NCBI RefSeq assembly: GCF_035958815.1
Contig: NZ_CP108384.1
Span: 1 to 64,000, forward strand
Source of the DNA: Nocardia sp. NBC_01327
GTDB lineage: Bacteria > Actinomycetota > Actinomycetes > Mycobacteriales > Mycobacteriaceae
Direction: 5' to 3'
DNA: 64,000 nt
Position numbers and translations under genes: made by a program. Shown here piece by piece: positions 7,378 to 17,007 of the stretch (its first letter is position 1; every line of letters starts with the position of its first letter). The notes beneath the pieces are model-generated. The model was not told the DNA's origin. It was given only the letters and a program-made list of their open reading frames with translations, and did no database searches.

Positions 7378-9842
7378 CTACGATAGCGCCACGGCCGCAA
7401 CAGGATTCACTACCGCACCGTGACTCACGGAACTGGGAGCCGGACCCGCTGCGCCGATGCCGCAATTGGGTCCGTGCCTCGCGGCTGCGCCGCAGGATCG
7501 TGGCGATCATCGCCATCATCCTGGGGCTGGCCATCATTCCCGGATGTATCGGTGCGATCGCGACCGCCCAAACCGGCACCGCGAGCGCAGCTTCCGGCAA
7601 TAGCGCGCTGAGCTGGATGGACGTCCGTGACTCGACCGGGCTGAACGTGACGGACTATGTGATCGCCGCCGATTCCGACAGTATTTTCCACCCCATGTCC
7701 GACGGGCTGGCGATGGTGATCAATGTCGAGTTCGCCGGCTGGATCGTCATCGTGACCAGCGGGATCTGGCTGATCGGCTACGTACTCAGCTTCCAATGGC
7801 TGAACCTGCTCGCGGCACCACTGCGCCTTTTCGCCCGAGTGCTGACCCAAGAGCTCTCGGTCCCCGTCATCTTGATCGCCGCCTCGACGATCGGCGCATT
7901 CTGTGTGGCCTGGTTCCTGCTGCGCGGCCACCATGCCAAGGCGTCACTGCAAATCGTCACCATGCTCTCCGTCGCAGTGCTCGGCCCGGTATTCCTGGCA
8001 GATCCACTCTCGGATGTGCTGTCCTCGGACGGCTGGCTCGCTCAAGGTCGTGACCTGGGCATCTCCATCGCCGCCGGGCTGAACGGTGATCCCAACCCAC
8101 AGCCGACGCAACTGGTCGCGACCATGCAGGAGCAAATGGCCGACAACTTCGCCCGCCGGCCTCTGCAGGTCTGGAACTTCGGACACGTAGTCGACGACCA
8201 GCCCGCCTGCCGGGATGCCTGGTCCAGAGCCGTCGCCACCGGTATCAGCGATAACGTCAAGACCGGAATGTCCCACTGCGGTGACAAGGCCGCGGCCGCA
8301 GCAGCCCAGAACCCCAGCGCCGGACAGATCGGCGCGGGCCTGCTGGTACTGGTGCTCGGAACACTGCTACTGGCCTTCGCCGCGGTACTGGCAGTCAAGA
8401 TCGTCCGGTCCGCCCTGGACTCGGTCTACCACGGCATCGGAGCCATATTCGGTTTCGCCGCAGGCGGATTCGTCTACGGCGCGAGCCAGACCTTCCTGGT
8501 GCGCAGCGTCGTACACGCGTTCTTCTCCGCGGTGCGCATGGCCGCCGAGGTGATTTTCCTCGGGCTGTACGTGTTACTGCTGGGAGACCTGTTCCGGCAG
8601 GCACAAGGACAGGTCATGACGGTCTTCGTGATCGGCGCCATCGTGGAGGTCGTCGCCATCACCCAGTTGAAACGATTGAATGCGAGCCTCGAACGCGGCA
8701 ACGACTGGGTGGCGAACCGATTCGCGATGAGTGTGCAGGCCGGCGGAGCCCACAGCGGCGGCAGCGCACCGGGAATGGGCACCGTCGGTGCGCACCGCAA
8801 CGGCCTCGGGATGCTCGGCACGCTCAGCGCCCTGAGCCTGATCGGCAATTCGCCTGTCACCGAATGGCTTTGGAAGAAAACCCGAACCCCGATGCGGCCC
8901 AATGCAAGGCTCGAGCGTGATGCGACGATCGCCACTTGGGGGGCAGCGGCGACACCAGGACTGGGTGGCCCGATGGGCTGGACGGTGCAAAACCTGCTGA
9001 ATCGGCAGGCGTTCGCCGACGCGGCCCGCGAAGGTGCCACGGCAGCCGGCGGCATCGATACCGTCATGGGCGCGGCGGCGGCCATTCAAGGCGCTGTCGA
9101 TGTGGGTGCCGGTCAAGGTGATCTGAACGCCGCACTCCAAGGCGCGGGATTCACCGACAGACCTCTCATAAACAGAGCCTTGAGCTCTTGGGGAATCGTC
9201 TTGGGCAATACCAAGGACTTCCAGCTGTCCGACGAACGCCTGGGCAATGTCTCTGCGGCGATGCAGAGGGTGCAGAATACCGCGTATCGGCTGGTGGGCG
9301 GCGGATCCGGATTCAAATCCGGCAATCCCGCCGATGTCGCGGCGGATCTGGCGACATTGCAAGCGGCGGCATATCGGTTCCGGCGCGCCAACGAAGGCGG
9401 CGTCACCTTGGACGGCGGGAATCCCCACGGCGCACAGTGGCAGTACCTGAACCACTACATGACCGACGACCCGTCCGCCTTGAGGCTATCCGCACTGGCG
9501 AAGCTCGCGAATGAGGAAAAGCTCACCAACGAAGAGGAACTCCTCGTGGTTCCCCTGCGGGCCTCCGGTATCGATCGGTTCAGCGCCCAGCGCATGTGGG
9601 CGTGGCTAGGAAATGAGCACGCTAAACAGATTTACGAATCGGTATCCGACCTCACAGCGGATCCGTCCAATCCCCAGTTCATGCGCGCCGCCCGAAGTGC
9701 GGTGGCGGCGGCTCGAGCCACCGACAAACGGACGCCGAGCAATATGTACAGCCCGTGGAAACAACTGGCGCCACCGGCGGATAACACTCCGATCGCCGGG
9801 GACTGGACTCGGCTGGACCCAGCTGGAGATCTGCTGCGATAG
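7374..9842 (+). CDS. VirB6/TcpH-like polytopic membrane protein with long variable tail
   Basis: The 822-residue protein has a first membrane segment at about residues 41-63, a short extracytoplasmic region with a conserved LSWMDVRDSTG stretch, and then several further membrane segments to about residue 440. A soluble tail of about 380 residues, rich in Ala and Gly, follows. Its first 450 residues match the protein on the minus strand at 14113-16449 closely (for example WNFGHVVDDQ and the GNDW-ANRFA stretch), while the tails differ. TcpH/VirB6 proteins form the inner-membrane channel. The start is GTG 7374, overlapping the ATPase stop by four bases; longer in-frame starts lie inside the ATPase gene. 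Confidence 0.75.
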   Translation: MTTIAPRPQQDSLPHRDSRNWEPDPLRRCRNWVRASRLRRRIVAIIAIILGLAIIPGCIGAIATAQTGTASAASGNSALSWMDVRDSTGLNVTDYVIAADSDSIFHPMSDGLAMVINVEFAGWIVIVTSGIWLIGYVLSFQWLNLLAAPLRLFARVLTQELSVPVILIAASTIGAFCVAWFLLRGHHAKASLQIVTMLSVAVLGPVFLADPLSDVLSSDGWLAQGRDLGISIAAGLNGDPNPQPTQLVATMQEQMADNFARRPLQVWNFGHVVDDQPACRDAWSRAVATGISDNVKTGMSHCGDKAAAAAAQNPSAGQIGAGLLVLVLGTLLLAFAAVLAVKIVRSALDSVYHGIGAIFGFAAGGFVYGASQTFLVRSVVHAFFSAVRMAAEVIFLGLYVLLLGDLFRQAQGQVMTVFVIGAIVEVVAITQLKRLNASLERGNDWVANRFAMSVQAGGAHSGGSAPGMGTVGAHRNGLGMLGTLSALSLIGNSPVTEWLWKKTRTPMRPNARLERDATIATWGAAATPGLGGPMGWTVQNLLNRQAFADAAREGATAAGGIDTVMGAAAAIQGAVDVGAGQGDLNAALQGAGFTDRPLINRALSSWGIVLGNTKDFQLSDERLGNVSAAMQRVQNTAYRLVGGGSGFKSGNPADVAADLATLQAAAYRFRRANEGGVTLDGGNPHGAQWQYLNHYMTDDPSALRLSALAKLANEEKLTNEEELLVVPLRASGIDRFSAQRMWAWLGNEHAKQIYESVSDLTADPSNPQFMRAARSAVAAARATDKRTPSNMYSPWKQLAPPADNTPIAGDWTRLDPAGDLLR

Positions 9843-9924
9843 CGCACGGCCCCAACAGGTTCGAATCGACTTCACGACAACAGGCCGCGATCACAGGACC
9901 CGGTCTTCGAGAAAGGCAGACGAG

Positions 9925-10800
9925 ATGGTCTCACCGCGGATCCTGGCAGCGGCGTTCGCAGCGATCATCGTTCTCCCGATCATGCTGGTGGTCCTGGTCT
10001 TCGCCCACGTCGACTCGGCGGTCGCCGCGGACTACCCCTACCAATGCGACTCGGCGCTGGGGCCGGACCCATCCTCGACCCTGACCTACAGCGCACCGAC
10101 TTTGGGTGACCCCGAGCCCCCCGCGTCCGACACGCCCACGGCCAACCCATATGCGCCGGTCACAGGAGCGGTCGACGCCCGGGGCCGGGCGTGTGAGACG
10201 GCCATGCGGGCCGCGCCGCTGCAGGCCTGGCCGAAAGGGACCACCGCCACCGGGGTCACCGTCGACTGCGCGCACACCATCATCGTGGCGCTGATGAATC
10301 GGCCCGGCAGCAATACGGCCTCTTCCCGGACCACTGTCGAGCCAGCGGCGGTCACCGCAGCAGTGATCCGCCAGGCGTCTTCCGCTACGACGGCGCGCGA
10401 CTGCACACTGCTCACACCGGCCGACATCAGCAATATCGCTGCGGAGCAGAATGATTCGTCCGCGCGTGCCACCGGCCCGTCGGCCAAGTGCCCCGTCGCT
10501 GCCGCTGCCTCGGTGGTGGTGCTGCCGACTACCATTGCCGCCCAATCCTTTTGCGGGCAACGGGTCGATCCGGCCGCAGTATCGTCCGGCGATCTGGTGT
10601 TCTGGGATTACCAGAACAACGCCCCGCAGCGGGTCGCCCTAGCGGTCGGGGCGACGAATCCCCCCACCACGGGTCAGAAGACGCAGCTCCCCTCCCTGCA
10701 GGTCGCCGTATGGGATCCGGCCTCCGGGCAAATGACGGAGCTCACCCTGCCGAACGATAGCGGAATCCGCGTCAAAAGGTTCCTCGGAAGTACGTCGTGA
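9925..10800 (+). CDS. Secreted/membrane-anchored protein with degenerate NlpC-like segment
   Basis: The 291-residue protein has an N-terminal hydrophobic segment (residues 5-35) that is either a signal peptide or an anchor, then a Pro/Thr-rich region with several cysteines (YPYQC, VDCAHT, DCTLL, KCPVA and FCGQ), suggesting disulfides outside the cell. The C-terminal part contains VSSGDLVFWDYQN followed by RVALAVG. This resembles the middle of NlpC/P60 domains and the end domains of the proteins at 21563 and 31039, but without catalytic Cys and His. GAAAGG precedes ATG 9925; the longer frame from 9613 lies inside the previous gene. It overlaps the hydrolase gene (GTGA) and is probably a structural partner of it. 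Confidence 0.6.
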   Translation: MVSPRILAAAFAAIIVLPIMLVVLVFAHVDSAVAADYPYQCDSALGPDPSSTLTYSAPTLGDPEPPASDTPTANPYAPVTGAVDARGRACETAMRAAPLQAWPKGTTATGVTVDCAHTIIVALMNRPGSNTASSRTTVEPAAVTAAVIRQASSATTARDCTLLTPADISNIAAEQNDSSARATGPSAKCPVAAAASVVVLPTTIAAQSFCGQRVDPAAVSSGDLVFWDYQNNAPQRVALAVGATNPPTTGQKTQLPSLQVAVWDPASGQMTELTLPNDSGIRVKRFLGSTS

Positions 10801-11951
10801 CAGGCTCATCCGACGCGTCCGAAGGGGCGAATTCCACTGTCACGAACGGGGATTCCGCAAGTGCCGCGGCGATACCCTGGACCGCTCGACCCGCGCTGGC
10901 AGCGCCGCGGTTGCGCCCGCGCCGCGCTCCCGGACAGCCTCCAACTGCCCTCCCCGCAGCTGCCGGCGGCATGCCTCGCCGCACCGGGGTAGGGCCCGCC
11001 GTGCTCCCCTCCACGTTGTCTATGCAGGCGCAGGCCGCCGTGCAGGCCCTGACATCGCTGCGTGACACCTACGGCAGCAGTGCCGCCGCGCATGCCGCCG
11101 CACCGCCATCGACGTCACCGCCTGCCGTCAATGGCACTACTCAAAGCGGCAGTGCCACAACCATTCACAGCACTGGCGCCGGAACCCCGCGGACCGGCGG
11201 AACCGGTGTGGCGGCCACATTGGCCGCCACACAGCTCTATCAGCGCAACGCCGCCATCGCCTCCCACAATCTCGATATCGAGCTAGCCGCCTACCTCGAA
11301 GATCTGGCCGGGAACCAGACCATCGACCGCGCCGCCGCATATCAGTTGATGCAGTGGGTCAATGACGCCATGGCCGCGCTCGGCCCTTCCGCGAACACAC
11401 CCGCGGGAACCCAGCGCGCGCAAGCCATTGTCGCCGCCGCGCTGCAGGGAGCCGACGCCCTCATCGGCAACGGTCACGCCACCGCAGCCGAAACGGCCGC
11501 TGCCATCAACCAGCTCACCAGCCAATACCTCTACAACATCCATGGTCAGAGTTATCGAGTCACCCTCAGCTATCCGGGCACCGCCGCGGGCTCGGCGACC
11601 GCACAGCAGGCGATTTCGGCCGCAGCGTCCGAACTCGGCAAGCCTTATGTGTACGGCGCGGAGGGACCCAACTCGTTCGACTGCTCCGGACTCACCCAAT
11701 ACGTGACCCGCGCGTCCGGCGTCAGCATCCCGCGTACCTCACAGGACCAATACCGCCTGCTACCCAAGGTGAATCCGGCCGATATACAACCCGGCGACCT
11801 CATCTTCCCGGGTGCAGAATTCAACGGTGGCAACCCCACCCACGTCATGATGTACATCGGCAACGGACAGTGCATCGAAGCGCCACACACCGGCGCCGAC
11901 GTCCGCGTGACCGCCCTCCCCGCCAGTTTCGCCGCCACCCGCTGGAGCTGA
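10797..11951 (+). CDS. NlpC/P60 cell-wall hydrolase of the T4SS-like operon
   Basis: The C-terminal 120 residues form an NlpC/P60 domain with the expected triad: Cys296 in FDCSG, His349 in PTHVMMYIG, and His364 in EAPHTG. These enzymes cut peptide stems of peptidoglycan. In Gram-positive conjugation systems a TcpG/VirB1-like hydrolase opens the wall for the channel, which fits this last place in the operon. The N-terminal 250 residues are Ala/Pro/Thr-rich with a helical middle (IASHNLDIELAAYLEDL). No clear signal peptide is visible, so export may depend on the system itself. The start is GTG 10797, overlapping the previous stop. Confidence 0.85.
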   Translation: MTGSSDASEGANSTVTNGDSASAAAIPWTARPALAAPRLRPRRAPGQPPTALPAAAGGMPRRTGVGPAVLPSTLSMQAQAAVQALTSLRDTYGSSAAAHAAAPPSTSPPAVNGTTQSGSATTIHSTGAGTPRTGGTGVAATLAATQLYQRNAAIASHNLDIELAAYLEDLAGNQTIDRAAAYQLMQWVNDAMAALGPSANTPAGTQRAQAIVAAALQGADALIGNGHATAAETAAAINQLTSQYLYNIHGQSYRVTLSYPGTAAGSATAQQAISAAASELGKPYVYGAEGPNSFDCSGLTQYVTRASGVSIPRTSQDQYRLLPKVNPADIQPGDLIFPGAEFNGGNPTHVMMYIGNGQCIEAPHTGADVRVTALPASFAATRWS

Positions 11952-12008
11952 CCTCTCGGGCGGAGGATGCCACGGTCGTGCAGCGAACGATCGGAAGTCG
12001 ATCGGCCG

Positions 12009-13307
12009 CTATCGGGGCTCGTCGAGCCCGTTCTGGGCAAGGCGGGTGATCCAGGTGGCAGGAGTTCGCAGGGCGGAGGGTGAGAGGGAGAGGGTGCGCG
12101 GGAGGGGGTCTGGGAGGCGGCGGGCGCGGCGGGCCAGGAGGACCATTCCGGCGACCAGCGCCCATCCCACCGTGTGGATGCCGAGCATGGACAGGAGGGA
12201 TCCGGCCAGGAGCGCACCGAGGGCCGTACCGCCGTTGGTAATCAGTTTGGTGGCTCCGAAGATTCGGCCGATGAGGTCCTGCGGGAAGACCCGGACTCGG
12301 TAGAGGATCAATGGAATATTGCCGATCGGCGCGGCGAACCCGACACCCATCCAGCAGACCGCGAGCACTGCTGGGTTCGAGCTGAGGACTATGGGCACGG
12401 TCAGCACGGACCACACCCATAACATGCCGGTGAGTGTGCTGCGGGGGTTGATCCGACCGGCGAGTTTGGCGGCGGGCACGGCACCGAGCAAGCCGCCCAG
12501 ACCTGTGGCTCCGAGTACGACTCCGACAGTCCAGGCCGGGTGGCCGCCCTCCCTGACTTCTAAGGTGATCAGAAAAATGAACACCTGGAACATCGCGTTC
12601 GTTGCCCCCAATACGGTGGTGGCACCCCACGCAAACGGTTCGGCCCGGAGACTGGCCATGCCTACCCGGGCCTCGTTCCAATCCCACATGCGAGCCGGTT
12701 TCGAACCGGCGACTTCGGGTTTCACCGGAACCCGGGTCTGAATCTTGGACAGGGTCCACAGGCAATACAGATAGGAGCCGGCGTTAGCCAGAAATGGTAG
12801 GCCGCGCGCAATACCGAAAGTCGCCGCGCCGAGCGTCCGACCCACAAAATTAGCGATCGGCTGCTCAGCCTCCAGGAACGAGAACGCAGCGGTGCGCTCT
12901 TTCTCAGTGACGACATCCCGAACCAGGACCAGCTCACTGGTATCGAAGAAGACGTTGGCCGTTCCTTCGGCGAACGCGGCGACGGCCAGGAGCAATGGCA
13001 GACCTGGCGGCCGCGTCGATATTACCGTCGCGGCCAGCAGCGTGGCGACCAATCCCACACGCTGGCACGTCATCAGGATCAGACGGCGATCCCAGTGGTC
13101 TGCCGCGATGCCCGCGGGTATTTCGAAAATCAAGCTGGGCAAGGCAATCGCGAATCCCACCAGGCTCGCGGAAATCGGCGAGCCGGTCAGAATCAACGCC
13201 AGCAACGGATAGGCGAGCTGGGCGCCCTGGAGGCCGATCTGCGAGGCGGCATTGCCGGACCACAGCAGACGGAAGTCCCTATTTCTTAATACGATCGACG
13301 AAGACAT
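12009..13307 (-). CDS. MFS transporter (drug/siderophore exporter type)
   Basis: The 432-residue protein has about 12 hydrophobic segments and the MFS loop 2-3 signature in the form GIAADHWDRRLIL. The opening LRNRDFRLLWSGNAASQIG is typical of the macrolide-efflux and EntS-like branch of the superfamily. It would export a small molecule by proton antiport. It is convergent with the T4SS-like operon (57 bases between stops), and sits between it and a second VirB6-like gene. Nothing visible links it to either system. The substrate cannot be told from the sequence. Confidence 0.85.
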   Translation of the reverse strand: MSSSIVLRNRDFRLLWSGNAASQIGLQGAQLAYPLLALILTGSPISASLVGFAIALPSLIFEIPAGIAADHWDRRLILMTCQRVGLVATLLAATVISTRPPGLPLLLAVAAFAEGTANVFFDTSELVLVRDVVTEKERTAAFSFLEAEQPIANFVGRTLGAATFGIARGLPFLANAGSYLYCLWTLSKIQTRVPVKPEVAGSKPARMWDWNEARVGMASLRAEPFAWGATTVLGATNAMFQVFIFLITLEVREGGHPAWTVGVVLGATGLGGLLGAVPAAKLAGRINPRSTLTGMLWVWSVLTVPIVLSSNPAVLAVCWMGVGFAAPIGNIPLILYRVRVFPQDLIGRIFGATKLITNGGTALGALLAGSLLSMLGIHTVGWALVAGMVLLARRARRLPDPLPRTLSLSPSALRTPATWITRLAQNGLDEPR

Positions 13308-13351
13308 CTCGAATCACAGCTTCTGTGGCAATCGAATTGACCCGGGACTCT

Positions 13352-14032
13352 CTACACGAGCCGAGCAGCGACAGCGGTGATCCCGCGCAGGATGCTTTGC
13401 CAGGACCGCATCGCCGCAACCGCAGCCGACACGATCGCGATCGCGGTCGAGGCGAACGCCCAGGGAGTCAATTCGGAGGGAGCCAGCATTACCTCGTGCC
13501 CCGGCCAGGGATAGTCGGAAGTGCCCCGCAGTGCCCCGATCGCCAGCCCCAACTGTGAACTCAGATCGGTGTTCATTCCCAGCGAATCTCGCACCTGAGG
13601 AATATTGCTGTCAAGGTTGTGTACATCGATCAATACAAGAACCGCGACAGCCAATGTCGCGACGGCCGTGATAGTTTCGGCGGCCTCACTACGGTGCAGG
13701 ATCGTCTGGATCGCCGCAATCACGGCGATGAGAATCGCGACGATCGCGAGAACCGCCCAGACACTATCGATTTCAGCATTGGATGGCGGTGATTCCGACC
13801 AGAGATTCAGATGCCTGGTCGTGTGTTTGATTCGGCCGAACGCGTTGACGGTGGCCGAGCCATCCCGCCCCGAGGCTGTCATCCACGGCTGGAACAGCAG
13901 GAAGAACAATACCGAACTCCCCACCGCCACTGCGATATACGGCCCGGCCTCCTTGATCGGCCGGGTCGAGGAGGGATGCGGATCGTGCCCGGGGTGAACG
14001 CGGGCCGGCAGCGAAGGTGTCGGTTCCACCAT
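13352..14032 (-). CDS. Small polytopic membrane protein, unknown function
   Basis: The 226-residue protein has a charged, Pro-rich cytoplasmic N-terminus and about four hydrophobic segments: SVLFFLLFQPW, WAVLAIVAILIAV, a third centred on TLAVAVLVLI, and a last one near AIVSAAVAA. An extracytoplasmic loop containing LGMNTDLSSQLG lies before the last segment. I recognise no family. It lies 80 bases downstream of the second VirB6-like gene and 44 bases before the MFS gene on the same strand, so the three could form one transcript. Confidence 0.55.
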   Translation of the reverse strand: MVEPTPSLPARVHPGHDPHPSSTRPIKEAGPYIAVAVGSSVLFFLLFQPWMTASGRDGSATVNAFGRIKHTTRHLNLWSESPPSNAEIDSVWAVLAIVAILIAVIAAIQTILHRSEAAETITAVATLAVAVLVLIDVHNLDSNIPQVRDSLGMNTDLSSQLGLAIGALRGTSDYPWPGHEVMLAPSELTPWAFASTAIAIVSAAVAAMRSWQSILRGITAVAARLV

Positions 14033-14112
14033 CGGTACAACCTACTGCCGTCGGATTCGATGGTATCGCCACTGTTGGGGAGCACCGAAACTCATAATCC
14101 ACGACCTGTGCA

Positions 14113-16449
14113 CTATCCCCAACCGTCCGGTCCTTGTATCGCACGGTCTTCGTGGTGCACGTTCCTATTGCGATTGGTCCACGTCGCCACATCCATGCGA
14201 GCTGCTCCGAGCCGGGCGGGGTCAACCGGTTGAGGACTGTTCAATAGATCGTTGTAGACCTGCGTTGCCTCTTGAAGTCCAGAGCTGGTGAGTCTTGAGA
14301 CTTCCCGGCGACCGTTCTGCCCAGCATCACCCCACATCTCGGGCGTAACATTCGTCCGCATATCCACGTCCGAGTCCCAGTTACGCTCGACGCGGTCGAC
14401 GAATTGCTGTTCAGAATGGGTCAGGGGGCGCTGCGGCGCGACCGAGTTCCGCACAAGATTGTTCGCGGCGACGAGGGCTTTTCCTGCTATGGCACCTATC
14501 GGATCGTCGGGTCCGGTGTGGTTGGCGATCGCGTTCGCGGCCGAGATGGCCTTATCGACCATCGGCATACCCCTTCCAGACAAACCCGCTTTTTGCACGG
14601 CCGTCGCCCGGGTTGCGTTCGTGGCCTGCAACGGGGTAGCGCCACGCAGGATGGCAGCAGCCTCGAACTTTTCAGGCGACATGTTGCTGTCGCCCCAGCC
14701 GTCAAGCATGTTCGCGACTTCCAGATCCGTCTTCGGGCCCACGCCGCCAGGTGCCCGAATCTCGGCCTTCCGCATCCAGTTGTCTCGTGCGAGTTGGCTC
14801 CATACGTGCGTTTCCAGGTTCATGGGAGCAATGGCCATAGAGGCGTTCTCGGCTCGCTGGCGGGCGCCCGCTTGGGGGTTGAAAGGACCCATTTTTTTGA
14901 AAGCGTGTGCCACTGCCGGGTTGGCGTTGAGTGCGGTCAATATGGCCAGCTTGGTCATGAGTCCGCCGCCGGCAGTGCCATGAGCGCCGAGTGTGCCCAT
15001 GCCCAACGCGGTACCGCCACCGCCACCGCCACCGGCGCCGGCCGCAGAATTGGCCATCCCGTTCTGCACGGCCGAGGCGAACCTGTTGGCGATCCAATCG
15101 TTGCCCTTGTTGATGCCGGCGGTCAGGTGTTTCAGCTGGGAGATGGCGATGACCTCGACGATGCCGGCTGTTACGAGCACCGCCATCACATGTCCCTGGG
15201 ACTGCTGGAAGATATTGCCGATGAACACCATGTAGAAGCCGAGGAAGACGACGTACGCCGTCATGCGCACAGCGGAGACGAAACTGTGAACCACGTTGCG
15301 CACCAGGAACGTCTGGGTCGGACCGTAGATGAATCCGCCCGCCGCGAACCCGAAGATCGTCAAGAACCCGTGATAGATCGAGTCCAGCGCGGCCTTGATG
15401 ACCTGGATCGACAGGAACACCGCGAATACCAGCAGCAGTGTGCTGCAGATCAGCAGAATCAGCCCGGTGCCCACCTGTCCAAAGCTGGGATTCTTGGACT
15501 TGGTCACGGCGGCTTCGTCCCCGCACGCCTGCAGGCCCGCCCGCATCGCGCTGTCGGTCCCAGCGTTCATACCCGCGGTCCATGCGGGCCCGCACGTGGA
15601 CTGATCGTCGACCACATGCCCGAAATTCCAGAACTGCAATGGATCTCGCGCGAAGTTGTCCGCCAGACCTCCTTGCAAGCCCGATATCGTTCGGCCGGGA
15701 TCGGGGTTGGCGTCACCGTTGAGACCGGATGCCACAGAGATGCCGACATCACGTCCCTGGGCCAGCAGACCGTCAGGTGACAAAACGTCAGCCAGCGGAT
15801 CGGCCAGGAACATTGATCCGAGGATCGCCACTGCCAGCATGGTCACTATCTGCATCGTCGCCTTCGCGTGGTAGCCGCGCAGCGCGAACCAGGCGACGCA
15901 GAACGCACCGAAGGTCGCCGCTGTCACCAGCATCGCGGGCGTCGCGATCGTGGCGGTGAGGGTGTGCGCGACGCTGTGCAGGGCGCTGGAGAACAGGCTC
16001 AGCCATTGAAAGCTCATGGCGTATCCGATGATCCAGATCGCGGTGATGACGATGACGAGGTACCCGGTGACCTCCATACCGAGCAGCATCCACAGCACGG
16101 TGTTTCCCAGATCGAAGATATTGCCGCCGTGGTCGGTGACGAACTGGTAGTTCGCGAGCGGAACCCCTTGGGAATCATGGATGTTCATCCAGCTGAGCCC
16201 ATCGATCCCCGAGGTGCCGGCGGCCGAGTCGCTCTGCGCACCCGCCACCGCACCGACCAGCCCGGGAAATACGAACAGCACGAAGAAGATCGACAGCATC
16301 CAGACCGCGCGCCGGCGCCATCTGCGGTCGCTGACGCAGCGTCGAATGCGCCGAATAGCGGAGAGCGAACATCGCACGCCGGAATCGCCTGCTTCTCTTG
16401 ATTGTCGGCGCGATCGAAAGGACCGCCCTCTCGGCGAACGCCTGGACAT
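14113..16449 (-). CDS. Second VirB6/TcpH-like membrane protein (paralogue of 7374-9842)
   Basis: The 778-residue protein starts with a very basic segment (SRRSPRGRSFRSRRQ), a membrane segment at about residues 48-71, and then the same domain as the operon VirB6-like protein: LSWMNIHDSQG, repeated membrane spans, and WNFGHVVDDQ. Gaps are few over some 430 residues. After GNDWIANRFASAVQ the tail has diverged: Gly-rich linker, then about 270 soluble residues. It is divorced from the ATPase operon and lies on the opposite strand. It may be an alternative channel subunit with a different cytoplasmic specificity tail. Confidence 0.7.
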   Translation of the reverse strand: MSRRSPRGRSFRSRRQSREAGDSGVRCSLSAIRRIRRCVSDRRWRRRAVWMLSIFFVLFVFPGLVGAVAGAQSDSAAGTSGIDGLSWMNIHDSQGVPLANYQFVTDHGGNIFDLGNTVLWMLLGMEVTGYLVIVITAIWIIGYAMSFQWLSLFSSALHSVAHTLTATIATPAMLVTAATFGAFCVAWFALRGYHAKATMQIVTMLAVAILGSMFLADPLADVLSPDGLLAQGRDVGISVASGLNGDANPDPGRTISGLQGGLADNFARDPLQFWNFGHVVDDQSTCGPAWTAGMNAGTDSAMRAGLQACGDEAAVTKSKNPSFGQVGTGLILLICSTLLLVFAVFLSIQVIKAALDSIYHGFLTIFGFAAGGFIYGPTQTFLVRNVVHSFVSAVRMTAYVVFLGFYMVFIGNIFQQSQGHVMAVLVTAGIVEVIAISQLKHLTAGINKGNDWIANRFASAVQNGMANSAAGAGGGGGGGTALGMGTLGAHGTAGGGLMTKLAILTALNANPAVAHAFKKMGPFNPQAGARQRAENASMAIAPMNLETHVWSQLARDNWMRKAEIRAPGGVGPKTDLEVANMLDGWGDSNMSPEKFEAAAILRGATPLQATNATRATAVQKAGLSGRGMPMVDKAISAANAIANHTGPDDPIGAIAGKALVAANNLVRNSVAPQRPLTHSEQQFVDRVERNWDSDVDMRTNVTPEMWGDAGQNGRREVSRLTSSGLQEATQVYNDLLNSPQPVDPARLGAARMDVATWTNRNRNVHHEDRAIQGPDGWG

Positions 16450-16761
16450 GCGGGTGACATTAGACGAATGTGACGTTGAGTATCAACACATTCGGGTAAC
16501 CACGCGTCTTCTTTCCCGTAACCTATCGCTCACCTGCCGTCGTCCTTCACCGAAAGTGATTTCCACCTGGCACTTCTCAAGGCTGGGAGGTCGCCCCGGT
16601 GGTATTTCTCGTGGTCCTGCTACGATTCCATCGCCGGGATGTAATCAATTCCCCGGTGTGAAATCCGATTCCCTGAACCGAGGACCGCGAATTAGCGGCC
16701 GGTGAATCTGTGCTGCCCAATTCCGGGACTCGTGTCCAGATCATGAAAGGGAAGATGTGCC
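16450..16761. other. Divergent intergenic region between the second VirB6-like gene and the RiPP cluster
   Basis: These 312 bases separate divergent genes and must hold both promoters. I see no open frame with coding character. The sequence is less GC-rich than its neighbours. It contains a poor relative of the type 1 palindrome (ATTCCATCGCCGGGAT, 16625-16640) that I do not count as a site. AAAGGGAAG at 16745-16753 is the ribosome-binding site of the precursor peptide gene. Confidence 0.5.
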
Positions 16762-16905
16762 ATGGGTAATCTCGCCGAACTCGCGAAAATCAACTCGGAA
16801 CAACTGATGGATGGTGCCGGCCCCGCGTTGCGTGCGGCGCTCGCGCGGCACCAGACCGAATCGCGCTCCGCGCCGTTCAACTCGTTTATCGCCCCCGTCA
16901 AGTAG
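16762..16905 (+). CDS. FxsA-type RiPP precursor peptide, 47 residues
   Basis: A small frame with a strong ribosome-binding site (AAAGGGAAG) opens with MGNLAELAKINSEQLMDGAG and ends with APFNSFIAPVK. It lies directly before a radical SAM/SPASM gene. FxsA-type precursors have a helical leader and an F-x-S motif near the C-terminus that FxsB crosslinks to a three-residue cyclophane. Here F39-N40-S41 fits, but it is followed by six more residues (FIAPVK) instead of ending two residues after Ser, so the tail is either trimmed or part of the product. A second Phe (F42) could be modified too. The gene is too short for usual gene callers. Confidence 0.8.
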   Translation: MGNLAELAKINSEQLMDGAGPALRAALARHQTESRSAPFNSFIAPVK

Positions 16906-17007
16906 TTCCAACAGATTTGCGTGACCGTGGATGCGCCACCGCGCAGGCCGTTCACGGTCGCGCACCGCGCCACCGCGCCTGCGCATCGTGAGAGAGGAGC
17001 GGAACCA

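Noticed and set aside
16625..16640. ATTCCATCGCCGGGAT upstream of the RiPP cluster
   Set aside because: One arm lacks a C and both outer positions differ. The distance to either gene is over 110 bases.
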